From the NCBI GenBank assembly GCA_958496175.1, contig OY292280.1:22258001-22322000 (forward strand): a stretch of 64,000 nt of DNA, in the 5' to 3' direction. Below the pieces are notes generated by a model. That model did no database searches, was not told the origin of the DNA, and saw nothing but the letters and a program-made list of their open reading frames with translations. Origin of the DNA: Sisyra terminalis (Eukaryota; Arthropoda; Insecta; Neuroptera; Sisyridae). Position 1 is the first letter of the stretch, and every line of letters starts with the position of its first letter. Position numbers and translations under genes: made by a program. This document shows positions 21,083 through 35,777 of the stretch, piece after piece.

Positions 21083-21162
21083 CATCTGATAGCCGAGTCG
21101 TCTTGGTCGCCGTTGCTGTTGTTCGGAGTCGAGGTCCCTGGTTCGCATCCCGATTGGTCCCG
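21083..21162 (+). repeat. tRNA-like sequence 1, E1' unit B
   Basis: Both boxes intact, with GAGGTCCCTGG before the B box. Confidence 0.7.
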
Positions 21163-21351
21163 GAGTTTTATAATTTCTAATAATTGATTTCTATTCCTTA
21201 CAGCTTATAATATATCTAATTAACATTAATTCCGCATTCCAGACATTGTATCATCGAAATATTCGATCGAACAGTTCCAACCTTTCGGGGTTCGAAATGA
21301 TCGATCGATGATGCTATATATTTTTCATTTTATTTTTGCTCAATGGTTTTG

Positions 21352-21476
21352 TGACGTCACTCTTTTCATATATATGACGTCACTCATACGTCGCCACCCA
21401 ATGACGTCATTCCCGAAAAATTACCGAATTTTCGATTTTCGGGAAGTAGGACTCTGGGAATGGCTTAGTTACGTCA
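21352..21476 (+). promoter_or_regulatory. CRE-type site cluster, palindrome left arm, unit B
   Basis: Three perfect TGACGTCA sites and TTACGTCA, at offset 16,006 from the unit A cluster. Confidence 0.6.
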
Positions 21477-22908
21477 CGGGAGGCCTAAAAAACATATCCT
21501 GAAGTCAATTTTATCGTTTTTTTTTTTTTGGGGGGGGACCTCGAATTTAGTGAAATGGGATTTCGGGAATGGCTTAGTTACGCTCCGAGAAGCCTAAATA
21601 TCATTTTTAATTATATAATTTTTCATTTTTTGGCGAAAAATTTTTGGGCCGGTTTTCTAAAAAATCCCAAAAGTAGGCCTAAATTGGCGTTTTTTTTCAC
21701 TTTTTCCAACTTTAAAGCCATTTGTAGCGATAACTATCGATCGTAGGGTAACGATAGTAGGCTCATTCGATAGCGCTAGAATTACTCTATCGATGGTATA
21801 AATTTGGTCCCGGAAAAGCTTAAGGGGAAAAACTTTTTTTTTTCTCTTCTGAGAAATTTTATTTCGTCGACCAAATGTACGTCGATTTTTTTCAAAAAAA
21901 TGTTTGTCGAATTTCTCGATGAAATTCACACCATAGCTATATTACGTTACGATCGAAACAAAAATCCAATAAAACCTAAAGTTTTCGATATCGTTAATGG
22001 ATTTTTCGATATTTAAAATTCACCTATTGTGCTAGCAAATGCTATTTAAATACAAATTTGTTTTCTTGAAAAAAAGGATCAAGGATCTAAAAGTTTTCCA
22101 ATGTGGATTCACATCTTTTCCGATCGTAACATGGAGCACCTATGGTTAAATTTTCTCCGGAAAATTCCTTGAAAATCGTTCCGGTGACCATTTGATCAAA
22201 CGATTTTATTGGAATTTTCCGGCAAAATTTTAACTATAGGAGCTCCATGTTACGATCGGAAAAGATGTGAATCCACATTGGAAAACTTTTAGGTCCTTGA
22301 TCCTTTTTTTCAAGAAAACAAATTTGTATTTAAATAGCATTAGCTAGCACAATAGGTGAATTTTAAATATCGAAAAAACCATTAACGATATCGAAAACTT
22401 TAGGTTTTATTGGATTTTTGTTTCGATCGTAACGTAATATAGCTATGGTGTGAATTTCATCGAGAAATTCGACAAACATTTTTTTGAAAAAAATCGATGT
22501 ACATTTGGTCGACGAAATAAAATTTCTCAGAAGAGAAAAAAAAAAGTTTTTCCCCTTAAGCTTTTCCGGGACCAAATTTATACCATCGATAGAGTAATTC
22601 AAGCGCTATCGAATGAGCCTACTATCGTTAACCTACGTTCGATAGTTATCGCTACAAATGGCTTTGAAGTTGGAAAAAGAGAAAAAAAACGCCAATTTAG
22701 GCCTACTTTTGGGATTTTTTAGAAAACCGGCCCAAAAATTTTTCGCCAAAAAATGAAAAATTATATAATTAAACATGATATTTAGGCTTCTCGGAGCGTA
22801 ACTAAGCCATTCCCGAAATCCCATTTCACTAAATTCGAAAATTCGAGGTCCCCCCCCAAAATAAAAAACGAAAAAATTTACTTCAGGATATGTTTTTTAG
22901 GCCTCCCG

Positions 22909-23033
22909 TGACGTAACTAAGCCATTCCCTGAGTCCTACTTCCCGAAAATCGAAAATTCGGTAATTTTTCGGGAATGACGTCATTGGGTGGCGACGTATG
23001 TGTGACGATATATATATGAAAAGAGTGACGTCA
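22909..23033 (-). promoter_or_regulatory. CRE-type site cluster, palindrome right arm, unit B
   Basis: Two perfect octamers and TGACGTAA remain. The middle site is mutated to TGACGATA near 23,005. Confidence 0.55.
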
Positions 23034-23222
23034 CAAAACCATTGAGCAAAAATAAAATGAAAAATATATAGCATCATCGATCGATCATTTCGAACCCCGA
23101 AAGGTTGGAACTGTTCGATCGAATATTTCGATGATAAAATGTCTGGAATGAGGAATTAATGTTAATTAGATATATTATAAACTGTAAGGAAGAGAAATCA
23201 ATTATTAGAAATTATAGAAATC

Positions 23223-23302
23223 CGGGACCAATCGGGATGCGAACCAGGGACCTCGACTCCGAACAACAGCAACGGCGACCAAAACGACTCGGCTATCAGA
23301 TG
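23223..23302 (-). repeat. tRNA-like sequence 1, E2 unit B
   Basis: Both boxes intact, with one change (CCAAAACGAC for CCAAGACGAC) next to the A box. Confidence 0.7.
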
Positions 23303-24088
23303 ATATATGTAAATGACCTTAAAACTCATACATAAACAATTCTTATGAGATTTGTGGAAAATTGAAAAAATATTTCGATCGAAGGAGTTGGAATTTTCCA
23401 AAAACCTTATAACCATAGCTGCTCCATGATAAAGTTGGAAAATTTTACTAAAAACATTGCAACATTTTAAGATCCTTGATCCTTTTGGTCGACAAAAACC
23501 AATTTGTATTTCAAAAGAGTTTCTTCAGAAAATTAAAATTTATATATAATGAAAAATCGATAAGGACTTCAAAAAGTTGAGATATTTTTCGATATTGGCT
23601 TTATCGAATTATTCGATAATCTATCGAATAATATTGAACTTACCTTACTTACCTCTTCGTTGCATTATCTTAACTTTTCTTTGTATCTTAACTCTGAAAT
23701 ATAAAATTCAAGAGGATTGGTGCGGAAAAACGAATTGAAAAAATATATTCAATTAAAATAAATTTATTAATATTAAATATCAATTCAGTTTATAATAAAT
23801 TACAATATTATTTTCTCCATTATTACAATAGTTTATATAATTTATGTAAAAGTATCAATTATTATAATCATATAGAAATATAAAGTTAATACAATTTTCT
23901 TGATTTTTCAGATATTTTCACTATTTATCACTTAAACCACTTTATCACTTCACATTCACTGAATTATTAAAACACAATTTACAGCACAGATTGTTGTAGT
24001 AAATCCATTAGTGATCTTCTTGGTAGATATCAATTGTGGAAATGATATCCCACAGGAATTTGCTTGATGATCCTCCAACGATCCACAT

Positions 24089-24327
24089 TTATTCCTCAAA
24101 CGTCCATTTGGAAATGATGAACATCTCAACTCCAATGAATAATTCCCCGTTGTCATCGGTCAGCTTCTTCTGGAACGAAAAAATCAATAAATAATCAAAA
24201 ATCAATAATAAAATATTTGGAGGTCTCAAAAGTACAGCGACTTACCAATCATTTATCTCCCAAAATGATGATACATTCTTCAGCGCAAAAACAATGTCTT
24301 GGTCCTTAGTTTCTTGGTAATTTGGAT
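24089..24327 (-). pseudogene. Exon pair of the captured gene, E2 unit B
   Basis: Counterpart of 8,091-8,329 at offset 15,998, with splice sites intact. Confidence 0.5.
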
Positions 24328-24509
24328 CTGTAAAAATATATTTCATTAATATTTAAACAAACTATACTTTCTAGGGACATTAACTTGAATACTGGGGAAC
24401 ATATGGCGCAGCCCATTTACATAATTTCCATAATGAAACAATGGTTGCTAAACTTCTGCATTTAATAACAAAGTTGCAAGATTGCTTTTCCTGATAAGGG
24501 CTGTTTTTT

Positions 24510-24638
24510 CAAAGTTTCAAAAAGGACAATTTTCAAGTACATAAAAAGGATATAAGAGATGGTTTTCTTTCGTAGAAAATTGCTGCCTTTTAAAACTGAC
24601 TCATTCTTAACTGTATTGCAAAAATCAGCTCTCCATGA
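24510..24638 (-). repeat. Satellite-like fragment inside E2, unit B
   Basis: Counterpart of 8,512-8,640, with a few substitutions such as TTTCGTAGAAAATTGCTGCC. Confidence 0.75.
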
Positions 24639-25581
24639 GGAGGACTTTCAATTACAACCATGGTTAAGGTTGCTTTTATTCCTAATTCGGTGATCAAAAC
24701 CTGATCTTTTATTATCTTCCTGTTTATCCCGTGGATTGAGATATTCTTCTGATATTCACAATACTTAAGCAGCACTCCCAGTGGCTTACATTTGCAGATT
24801 ATTTGATTAGATTCTTCTCTGTATGAATTATTTTTGAATATATTTTAAAAATTCATTTTTGTCGTTCATTAGTTAGTTAAACGTTGGAAAATATCTACAA
24901 AAGTAACAGAAAGTACATATAACCTCATATAAACATTGCGCCCATACCGACAATTTTACAATAAATATTACCTGTTTTACATTTATTTATTCGATTTTGA
25001 TTTTATGAAGTAAAAATGTAACATTGGCCATCAGATCAAACAACCATAACATTAAATATTAAATTTATTTGGATAAACTAAAGTCAATTATGAACTAATA
25101 ACTTTCAAAAATTAGCTGTCGCATTGACATGCATCGTATCTCCACCTATGCTAGAACGTGTGAACTCTTGACATGTATGTCAATTGAACCACCTTAAGTT
25201 TTTAGTGCCACCTGTGAGTCAGGTGGATGTACTCATAGCTTCCAACAAAATACGAATCGCATTTTGGCGTTGTCTTAATTCAAAATTCTAAACAATTCGA
25301 ATTGTCAATACATAAGAAATGTTAGAAATAAGCAATAAATTTAAAAATTAAATATATTTACTTACTGCTTTTGATTTTTCACACATAAGAGATGAAATTG
25401 AGTAGGAAATTGAATATGAAATAAAGGCATGCCAATCGAAAACTTAAGTTCATCCGTACATGCAGGGCAAATTTTTCCGAAAACCACGCTCGTTTAAGGG
25501 ATGACCGCGGCAATTTGGTGACGTTATGGCATTATTTCTAGACTTAAAAAAATATAAATAAATAATAAAAAAAAAAATATG

Positions 25582-25653
25582 ACATTTTCAAGGTTCGAAC
25601 CCGGAGATTGTTGCTTTAGATTCTCTCAACATATCCACTCGGCTACAACTGCA
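25582..25653 (-). repeat. tRNA-Ser-like sequence 2, E2 unit B
   Basis: Counterpart of 9,584-9,655 with both boxes intact. Confidence 0.75.
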
Positions 25654-28600
25654 CGTGTTTGCATTAAATAAAAACTTATATATAAATATTTCTCCGATCT
25701 CAAAATTCAATTTTCTTTCGGGATCGAAATATTTGAAATTTTCCAAAACAAATTGAAACCATAGCTGCTCCATAATACTTCCGGAAAATGTGTCAATATA
25801 CATAGTAACATTTTGATGTTTTTCCCCATTTTTTTCGATATTTAAAATTCTAAGAAACGGTAATGCATTGTTGTCGTATGAACAAATATGTACTTCTCTT
25901 CATTAAAGTAAATCAAAACCAACTACCAACTTTAAGAATTTAATTCCGCAAAAAGAAAACAAAATAAGTTTTCTCGTAAATTCCAATAAGATATTCAACT
26001 CTTTTGTTGTTGTTGTACTATATTTGTACAATAACATAGGAAATAATATGAGAAATATCGTGAAAAATCATATAGTTTGGAAGGCAATCTGCTTACACCA
26101 ATGTAAAAAACAAAATAAATGGTTGCATAAATGTTGCATTTAATAACATTTCTCGGGAAATTTTAGGGCTGCTTTATGGTTTAATTTGTAATTTGTAAGG
26201 GTTATTTGAAATTTTTCATAAAAATATAAGTCCATCCGTACATGCTGTGCAAATTTTTCCGAAAACAAACCACATTTAAGGGATGAAATCGACAATCAAA
26301 GTGGCAGAAGAAATCATCAAACTTCAAGTGTTTGTAACGTCAAGGGATCAAATAAGGGATGGTTTTCGATCCAGATAAAGTTTCGGGTTCGTAACAATGT
26401 ATTAAACGAAAATATAACAATCTATTTCAAATTCGAGAAAAGAAAATTTTTCACCAAAATAAACCGTGGGTTAACCATCGTTAATTTTTCACGAAAATCG
26501 TAAACTTTATAAATAAATTATTAAACAATGTCCTTACGTGAGGAGTGGAGTGAAAATTTTTTTATCCTGAGTGCAAAAGGACAACCGCAATATCGTTTCA
26601 AACTTTCAAAAAGGACAATCAAATGCATAAAAAGGACATAAGGGATGTTTTCCTCACTAAATTAAAGTTGAATATTATAAACTAAACCATTCTTTACCAC
26701 TATGCAAAAAATAAAAAGCATTTGTTACGTATATCTTTGGAAAATTGAAACTGGAAATTAAATTGTTGAAAGTCTAAGCGAAAAAATTCGACTGATATTG
26801 GGTCACTTAAAGAAGGTGACTTTTCATTATGAGGTCTAGTTTTCTCAACGGATTTTGAATTAAGGCTATCAAGTGAAATATAATAGGAAAACAATTTTGT
26901 CCTGTGTGCCAAAAGACACCCGCAATATCGTTTCAAACTTTCAAAAAGGACAATTTTCTAATGCATAAAAAGGACATAAGGGATGTTTTCCTCACTAAAT
27001 TAAAGTAGAATATTATAAACTAAACCATTCTTAACCACTATCCAAAAATAAAAAGCATTTGTTACGTATATCTTTGGAAAATTGAAACTGGAAATTAAAT
27101 TGTTGAAAGTCTATGCGAAAAAATTCGACTGATATTGGGTCATTTAAAGAAGGTGACATTTCTTTATGGTATCTAGTTTTCTCAACGGATTTTGAATTAA
27201 GGCTATCAAGTGAAATATAATAGGAAAAAAATTTGGCCCTGTGTGCCAAAAGACACCCGCAATATCGTTTCAAACTTTCAAAAAGGACAATTTTCTAATG
27301 CGTAAAAAGGACATAAGGGATGTTTTCCTCACTAAATTAAAGTAGAATATTATAAACTAAACCATTCTTAACCACTATGCAAAAAATAAAAAGCATTTGT
27401 TACGTATATCTTTGGAAAATTGAAACAGGAAATTAAATTGATGAAAGTCTATGCGAAAAAATTCGTCTGATATTGGGTCATTTAAAGAAGGTGACTTTTC
27501 ATTATGAGGTCTAGTTTTCTCAACGGATTTTGAATTAAGGCTATCAAGTGAAATATAATAGGAAAATACTTTTGTCCTGTGTGCCAAAAGACACCCGCAA
27601 TATCGTTTCAAACTATCAAAAAGGACAATTTTCTAATGCATAAAAAGGACATAAGGGATGTTTTCCTCACTAAATTAAAGTAGAATATTATAAACTAAAC
27701 CATTCTTAACCACTATGCAAAAAATAAAAAGCATTTGTTACGTATATCTTTGGAAAATTGAAACTGGAAATTAAATTGTTGAAAGTCTATGCGACAAAAT
27801 TCGACTGATATTGGGTCATTTAAAGAAGGTGACATTTCTTTATGAGGTCTAGTTTTCTCAACGGATTTTGAATTAAGGCTATCAAGTGAAATATAATAGG
27901 AAAAAAATTTGGTCCTGTGTGCCAAAAGACACCCGCAATATCGTTTCAAACTTTCAAAAAGGACAATTTTCTAATGCATAAAAAGGACATAAGGGATGTT
28001 TTCCTCACTAAATTAAAAGGGAATATTATAAACTAAACCATTCTTAACCACTATGCAAAAAATAAAAAGCATTTGTTACGTATATCTTTGGAAAATTGAA
28101 ACAGGAAATTAAATTAATGAAAGTCTACGCGAAAAAATTCGTCTGATATTGGGTCATTTAAAGAAGGTGACTTTTCATTATGAGGTTTAGTTTTCTCAAC
28201 GGATTTTGAATTAAGGCTATCAAGTGAAATATAATAGGAAAATACTTTTGTCCTGTGTGCCAAAAGACACCCGCAATATCGTTTCAAACTTTCAAAAAGG
28301 ACAATTTTCTAATGCCTAAAAAGGACATAAGGGATGTTTTCCTTCACTAAATTAAAGTAGAATATTATAAACTAAACCATTCTTAACCACTATGCAAAAA
28401 ATAAAAAGCATTTGTTACGTACGTCTTTGGAAAATTGAAACTGGAAATTAAATTGATGAAAGTCTATGCGAAAAAATTCGACTGATATTGGGTCACTTAA
28501 AGAAGGTGACTTTTCATTATGAGGTCTAGTTTTCTCAACGGATTCTGAATTAAGGCTATCAAGTGAAATATAATAGGAAAACAATTTTGTCCTGAGTGCC

Positions 28601-29699
28601 AAAAGACACCCGCAATATCGTTTCAAACTTTCAAAAAGGACAAATTTCTAATGCATAAAAAGGACATAAGGGATGTTTTCCTCACTAAATTAAAGTAGAA
28701 TATTATAAACTAAACCATTCTTAACCACTATGCAAAAAATAAAAAGCATTTGTTACGTATATCTTTGGAAAATTGAAACTGGAAATTAAATTGTTGAAAG
28801 TCTAAGCGAAAAAATTCGACTGATATTGGGTCACTTAAAGAAGGTGACTTTTCATTATGAGTTCTAGTTTTCTCACCGGATTTTGAATTAAGGCTATCAA
28901 GTGAAATATAATAGAAAAAAAATTTTGTCCTGTGTGCCAAAAGACACCCGCAATATCGTTTCAAACTTTCAAAAAGGACAATTTTCTAATGCATAAAAAG
29001 GACATAAGAGATGTTTTCCTCCCTAAATTAAAGTAGAATATTATAAACTAAACCATTCTTAACCACTATGCAAAAAATAAAAAGCATTTGTTACGTATAT
29101 CTTTGGAAAATTGAAACTGGAAATTAAATTGTTGAAAGTCTAAGCGAAAAAATTCTACTGATATTGGGTCACTTAAAGAAGGTGACTTTTCATTATGAGG
29201 TCTAGTTTTCTCAACGGATTCTGAATTAAGGCTATCAAGTGAAATATAATAGGAAAAAAATTTTGTCCTGTGTGCCAAAAGACTCCCGCAATATCGTTTC
29301 AAACTTTCAAAGAGGACAATTTTCTAATGCATAAAAAGGACATAAGGGATGTTTTCCTTCACTAAATTAAAGTAGAATATTATAAACTAAACCATTCTTA
29401 ACCACTATGCTAAAAATAAAAAGCATTTGTTACGTACGTCTTTGGAAAATTGAAACTGGAAATTAAATTGATGAAAGTCTAAGCGAAAAAATTCGACTGA
29501 TATTGGGTCACTTAAAGAAGGTGACTTTTCATTATGAGTTCTAGTTTTCTCAACGGATTTTGAATTAAGGCTATCAAGTGAAATATAATAGAAAAAAAAT
29601 TTTGTCCTGTGTGCCAAAAGACACCCGCAATATCGTTTCAAACTTTCAAAAAGGACAATTTTCAAATGCATAAAAAGGACATAAGGGATGTTTTCCTCA

Positions 29700-32600
29700 C
29701 TAAATTAAAGTTGAATATTATAAACTAAACCATTCTTAACCACTATGCAAAAAATAAAAAGCATTTGTTACGTTTATCTTTGGAAAATTGAAACTGGAAA
29801 TTAAATTGATGAAAGTCTATGCGAAAAAATTCGTCTGATATTGGGTCATTTAAAGAAGGTGACTTTTCATTATGAGGTCTAGTTTTCTCAGCGGATTTTG
29901 AAATAAGGCTATCAAGTGAAATATAATAGGAAAAAAATTTTGTCCTGTGTGCCCAAAGACACCCGCAATATCGTTTCAAACTTTCAAAAAGGACAATTTT
30001 CTAAAGCATAAAAAGGACATAAGGGATGTTTTCCTCACTAAATTAAAAGGGAATATTATAAACTAAACCATTCTTAACCACTATGCAAAAAATAAAAAGC
30101 ATTTGTTACGTATATCTTTGGAAAATTGAAACAGGAAATTAAATTGATGAAAGTCTATGCGAAAAAATTCGTCTGATATTGGGTCATTTAAAGAAGGTGA
30201 CTTTTCATTATGAGGTCTAGTTTTCTCAACGGATTTTGAATTAAGGCTATCAAGTGAAATATAATAGGAAAATACTTTTGTCCTGTGTGCCAAAAGACAC
30301 CCGCAATATCTTTTCAAACTTTCAAAAAGGACTATTTTCTAATGCATAAAAAGGACATAAGGGATGTTTTCCTTCACTAAATTAAAGTAGAATATTATAA
30401 ACTAAACCATTCTTAACCACTATGCAAAAAATAAAAAGCATTTGTTACGTACGTCTTTGGAAAATTGAAACTGGAAATTAAATTGATGAAAGTCTATGCG
30501 AAAAAATTCGACTGATATTGGGTCACTTAAAGAAGGTGACTTTTCATTATGAGGTCTAGTTTTCTCAACGGATTCTGAATTAAGGCTATCAAGTGAAATA
30601 TAATAGGAAAACAATTTTGTCCTGAGTGCCAAAAGACACCCGCAATATCGTTTCAAACTTTCAAAAAGGACAAATTTCTAATGCATAAAAAGGACATAAG
30701 GGATGTTTTCCTCACTAAATAAAAATTGAATATTATAAACTAAACCATTCTTAACCACTATGCAAAAAATAAAAAGCATTTGTTACGTATATCTTTGGAA
30801 AATTGAAACTGGAAATTAAATTGTTGAAAGTCTAAGCGAAAAAATTCGACTGATATTGGGTCACTTAAAGAAGGTGACTTTTCATTATGAGTTCTAGTTT
30901 TCTCAACGGATTTTGAATTAAGGCTATCAAGTGAAATATAATAGAAAAAAAATTTTGTCCTGTGTGCCAAAAGACACCCGCAATATCGTTTCAAACTTTC
31001 AAAAAGGACAATTTTCTAGTGCATAAAAAGGACATAAGGGATGTTTTCCACACTAAATTAAAGTTGAATATTATAAACTAAACCATTCTTAACCACTATG
31101 CAAAAAATAAAAAGCATTTGTTACGTATATCTTTGGAAAATTGAAACTGGAAATTAAATTGTTGAAAGTCTATGCGAAAAAATTCGTCTGATATTGGGTC
31201 ATTTAAAGAAGGTGACTTTTCATTATGAGGTCTAGTTTTCTCAACGGATTCTGAATTAAGGCTATCAAGTGAAATATAATAGGAAAATACTTTTGTCCTG
31301 TGTGCCAAAAGACACCCGCAATATCGTTTCAAACTTTCAAAAAGGACAATTTTCTAATGCATAAAAAGGACATAAGGGATGTTTTCCTCCCTAAATTAAA
31401 GTAGAATATTATAAACTAAACCATTCTTAACCACTATGCAAAAAATAAAAAGCATTTGTTACGTATATCTTTGGAAAATTGAAACTGGAAATTAAATTGT
31501 TGAAAGTCTATGCGAAAAAATTCGACTGATATTGGGTCATTTAAAGAAGGTGACATTTCTTTATGAAGTCTAGTTTTCTCAACGGATTTTGAATTAAGGC
31601 TATCAAGTGAAATATAATAGAAAAAAAATTTTGTCCTGTGTGCCAAAAGACACCCGCAATATCGTTTCAAACTTTCAAAAAGGACAATTTTCTAGTGCAT
31701 AAAAAGGACATAAGGGATGTTTTCCACACTAAATTAAAGTTGAATATTATAAACTAAACCATTCTTAACCACTATGCAAAAAATAAAAAGCATTTGTTAC
31801 GTTTATCTTTGGAAAATTGAAACTGGAAATTAAATTGATGAAAGTCTATGCGAAAAAATTCGTCTGATATTGGGTCATTTAAAGAAGGTGACTTTTCATT
31901 ATGAGGTCTAGTTTTCTCAGCGGATTTTGAAATAAGGCTATCAAGTGAAATATAATAGGAAAAAAATTTTGTCCTGTGTGCCCAAAGACACCCGCAATAT
32001 CGTTTCAAACTTTCAAAAAGGACAATTTTCTAAAGCATAAAAAGGACATAAGGGATGTTTTCCTCACTAAATTAAAAGGGAATATTATAAACTAAACCAT
32101 TCTTAACCACTATGCAAAAAATAAAAAGCATTTGTTACGTATATCTTTGGAAAATTGAAACAGGAAATTAAATTGATGAAAGTCTATGCGAAAAAATTCG
32201 TCTGATATTGGGTCATTTAAAGAAGGTGACTTTTCATTATGAGGTCTAGTTTTCTCAACGGATTTTGAATTAAGGCTATCAAGTGAAATATAATAGGAAA
32301 ATACTTTTGTCCTGTGTGCCAAAAGACACCCGCAATATCTTTTCAAACTTTCAAAAAGGACTATTTTCTAATGCATAAAAAGGACATAAGGGATGTTTTC
32401 CTTCACTAAATTAAAGTAGAATATTATAAACTAAACCATTCTTAACCACTATGCAAAAAATAAAAAGCATTTGTTACGTACGTCTTTGGAAAATTGAAAC
32501 TGGAAATTAAATTGATGAAAGTCTATGCGAAAAAATTCGACTGATATTGGGTCACTTAAAGAAGGTGACTTTTCATTATGAGGTCTAGTTTTCTCAACGG

Positions 32601-33757
32601 ATTCTGAATTAAGGCTATCAAGTGAAATATAATAGGAAAACAATTTTGTCCTGAGTGCCAAAAGACACCCGCAATATCGTTTCAAACTTTCAAAAAGGAC
32701 AAATTTCTAATGCATAAAAAGGACATAAGGGATGTTTTCCTCACTAAATAAAAATTGAATATTATAAACTAAACCATTCTTAACCACTATGCAAAAAATA
32801 AAAAGCATTTGTTACGTATATCTTTGGAAAATTGAAACTGGAAATTAAATTGTTGAAAGTCTAAGCGAAAAAATTCGACTGATATTGGGTCACTTAAAGA
32901 AGGTGACTTTTCATTATGAGTTCTAGTTTTCTCAACGGATTTTGAATTAAGGCTATCAAGTGAAATATAATAGAAAAAAAATTTTGTCCTGTGTGCCAAA
33001 AGACACCCGCAATATCGTTTCAAACTTTCAAAAAGGACAATTTTCTAGTGCATAAAAAGGACATAAGGGATGTTTTCCACACTAAATTAAAGTTGAATAT
33101 TATAAACTAAACCATTCTTAACCACTATGCAAAAAATAAAAAGCATTTGTTACGTATATCTTTGGAAAATTGAAACTGGAAATTAAATTGTTGAAAGTCT
33201 ATGCGAAAAAATTCGTCTGATATTGGGTCATTTAAAGAAGGTGACTTTTCATTATGAGGTCTAGTTTTCTCAACGGATTCTGAATTAAGGCTATCAAGTG
33301 AAATATAATAGGAAAATACTTTTGTCCTGTGTGCCAAAAGACACCCGCAATATCGTTTCAAACTTTCAAAAAGGACAATTTTCTAATGCATAAAAAGGAC
33401 ATAAGGGATGTTTTCCTCCCTAAATTAAAGTAGAATATTATAAACTAAACCATTCTTAACCACTATGCAAAAAATAAAAAGCATTTGTTACGTATATCTT
33501 TGGAAAATTGAAACTGGAAATTAAATTGTTGAAAGTCTATGCGAAAAAATTCGACTGATATTGGGTCATTTAAAGAAGGTGACATTTCTTTATGAAGTCT
33601 AGTTTTCTCAACGGATTTTGAATTAAGGCTATCAAGTGAAATATAATAGGAAAATACTTTTGTCCTGTGTGCCAAAAGACACCCGCAATATCGTTTCAAA
33701 CTTTCAAAAAGGACAATTTTCTAATGCATAAAAAGGACATAAGGGATGTTTTCCACA
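29700..33757. repeat. Six-monomer higher-order repeat (2 x 2,029 bp)
   Basis: Two adjacent blocks of six monomers. The block starting near 29,700 recurs at 31,729. Diagnostic variants repeat at exactly 2,029 bp, such as TGCCCAAAGACACC with CTAAAGCATAA (29,950 and 31,979) and the frames at 30,081/32,110, 30,420/32,449, 30,758/32,787 and 31,096/33,125. The sixth monomer differs in part (31,434 against 33,463), which marks exchange between blocks. A weaker third copy of three monomers lies near 28,050-29,000. Confidence 0.85.
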
Positions 33758-35491
33758 CTAAATTAAAATTGAATATTATAAACTAAACCATTCTTAACCA
33801 CTATGCAAAAAATAAAAAGCATTTGTTACGTATATCTTTGGAAAATTGAAACAGGAAATTAAATTGTTGAAAGTCTAAGCGAAAAAATTCGACTGATATT
33901 GGGTCACTTAAAGAAGGTGACTTTTCATTATGAGTTCTAGTTTTCTCAACGGATTTTGAATTAAGGCTATCAAGTGAAATATAATAGAAAAAAAATTTTG
34001 TCCTGTGTGCCAAAAGACACCCGCAATATCGTTTCAAACTTTCAAAAAGGACAATTTTCTAATGCATAAAAAGGACATAAGGGATGTTTTCCTTCACTAA
34101 ATTAAAGTAGAATATTATAAACTAAACCATTCTTAACCACTATGCAAAAAATAAAAAGCATTTGTTACGTACGTCTTTGGAAAATTGAAACTGGAAATTA
34201 AATTGATGAAGGTCTATGCGAAAAAATTCGACTGATATTGGGTCACTTAAAGAAGGTGACTTTTCATTTTGAGGTCTAGTTTTCTCAACGGATTCTGAAT
34301 TAAGGCTATCAAGTGAAATATAATAGGAAAACAATTTTGTCCTGAGTGCCAAAAGACACCCGCAATATCGTTTCAAACTTTCAAAAAGGACAAATTTCTA
34401 ATGCATAAAAAGGACATAAGGGATGTTTTCCTCACTAAATAAAAATTGAATATTATAAACTAAACCATTCTTAACCACTATGCAAAAAATAAAAAGCATT
34501 TGTAACGTATATCTTTGGAAAATTTAAACTGGAAATTAAATTGTTGAAAGTCTATGCGAAAAAATTCGTCTGATATTGGGTCATTTAAAGAAGGTGACTT
34601 TTCATTATGAGGTCTAGTTTTCTCAACGGATTCTGAATTAAGGCTATCAAGTGAAATATAATAGGAAAACAATTTTGTCCTGTGTGCCAAAAGACACCCG
34701 CAATATCGTTTCAAACTTTCAAAAAGGACAATTTTCTAATGCATAAAAAGGACATAAGGGATGTTTTCCTCACTAAATTAAATTTGAATATTATAAACTA
34801 AACCATTCTTAACCACTATGCAAAAAATAAAAAGCATTTGTTACGTATATTTTTGGAAAATTGAAACTGGAAATTAAATTGTTGAAAGTCTAAGCGAAAA
34901 AATTCTACTGATATTGGGTCACTTAAAGAAGGTGACTTTTCATTATGAGGTCTAGTTTTCTCAACGGATTTTGAATTAAGGCTATCAAGTGAAATATAAT
35001 AGGAAAACAATTTTGTCCTGTGTGCCAAAAGACACCCGCAATATCGTTTCAAACTTTCAAAAAGGACAATTTTCTAATGCATAAAAAGGACATAAGGGAT
35101 GTTTTCCTCACTAAATTAAAGTTGAATATTATAAACTAAACCATTCTTAACCACTATGCAAAAAATAAAAAGCATTTGTTACGTATATCTTTGGAAAATT
35201 GAAACAGGAAATTAAATTGTTGAAAGTCTAAGCGAAAAAATTCTACTGATATTGGGTCACTTAAAGAAGGTGACTTTTCATTATGAGGTCTAGTTTTCTC
35301 AACGGATTTTGAATTAAGGCTTTCAAGTGAAATATAATAGAAAAATAATTTTGTCCTGTGTGCCAAAAGACACCCGCAATATCGTTTCAAACTTTCAAAA
35401 AGGACAATTTTCTAGTGCATAAAAAGGACATAAGGGATGTTTTCCACACTAAATTAAAGTTGAATATTATAAACTAAACCATTCTTAACCA

Positions 35492-35777
35492 CTATGCAAA
35501 AAATAAAAAGCATTTGTTACGTATATCTTTGGAAAATTGAAACTGGAAATTAAATTGTTGAAAGTCTATGCGAAAAAATTCGTCTGATATTGGGTCATTT
35601 AAAGAAGGTGACTTTTCATTATGAGGTCTAGTTTTCTCAACGGATTTTGAAATAAGGCTATCAATATCGTTTCAAACTTTCAAAAAGGACAATTTTCTAA
35701 TGCATTAAAGGGACATAAGGGATGTTTTCCTTCACTAAATTTAAGTTGAATATTATAAACTAAACCATTCTTAACCA
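35492..35777. repeat. Truncated satellite monomer with 52-bp deletion
   Basis: This monomer is 286 bp long. Sequence jumps from GGCTATCA to ATATCG at about 35,663, losing the segment that normally holds TTTGTCCTGTGTGCC and AAAGACACCCG. CAA is present at both ends of the lost segment, which fits a microhomology deletion. It is the only monomer in array 2 with a large deletion and lies next to the change from 338- to 339-bp monomers. Confidence 0.88.

Larger units (their letters stand above)
18286..22192 (-). mobile_element. Element E, reverse copy E1' of unit B
   Basis: Counterpart of 2,281-6,190 at offsets of 16,005-16,006, with the same order: satellite relic, short ORF, AP-1/E-box block, exon pair, module, tRNA-like sequence, CRE cluster and half palindrome. 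Confidence 0.82.
21230..23155. repeat. Palindrome core, unit B
   Basis: Same inverted repeat centred at 22,192.5 (21,308+23,077 = 21,502+22,883 = 44,385). The centre reads GGATTCACATC on the left and GATGTGAATCC on the right, more symmetrical than in units A and C, where the right side has GATGTAAGACC. Confidence 0.93.
22193..26523 (+). mobile_element. Element E, forward copy E2 of unit B
   Basis: Counterpart of 6,191-10,525 at offset 15,998. One CRE-type site in its core is destroyed (TGACGATA near 23,005). It leads into the long satellite array. Confidence 0.82.
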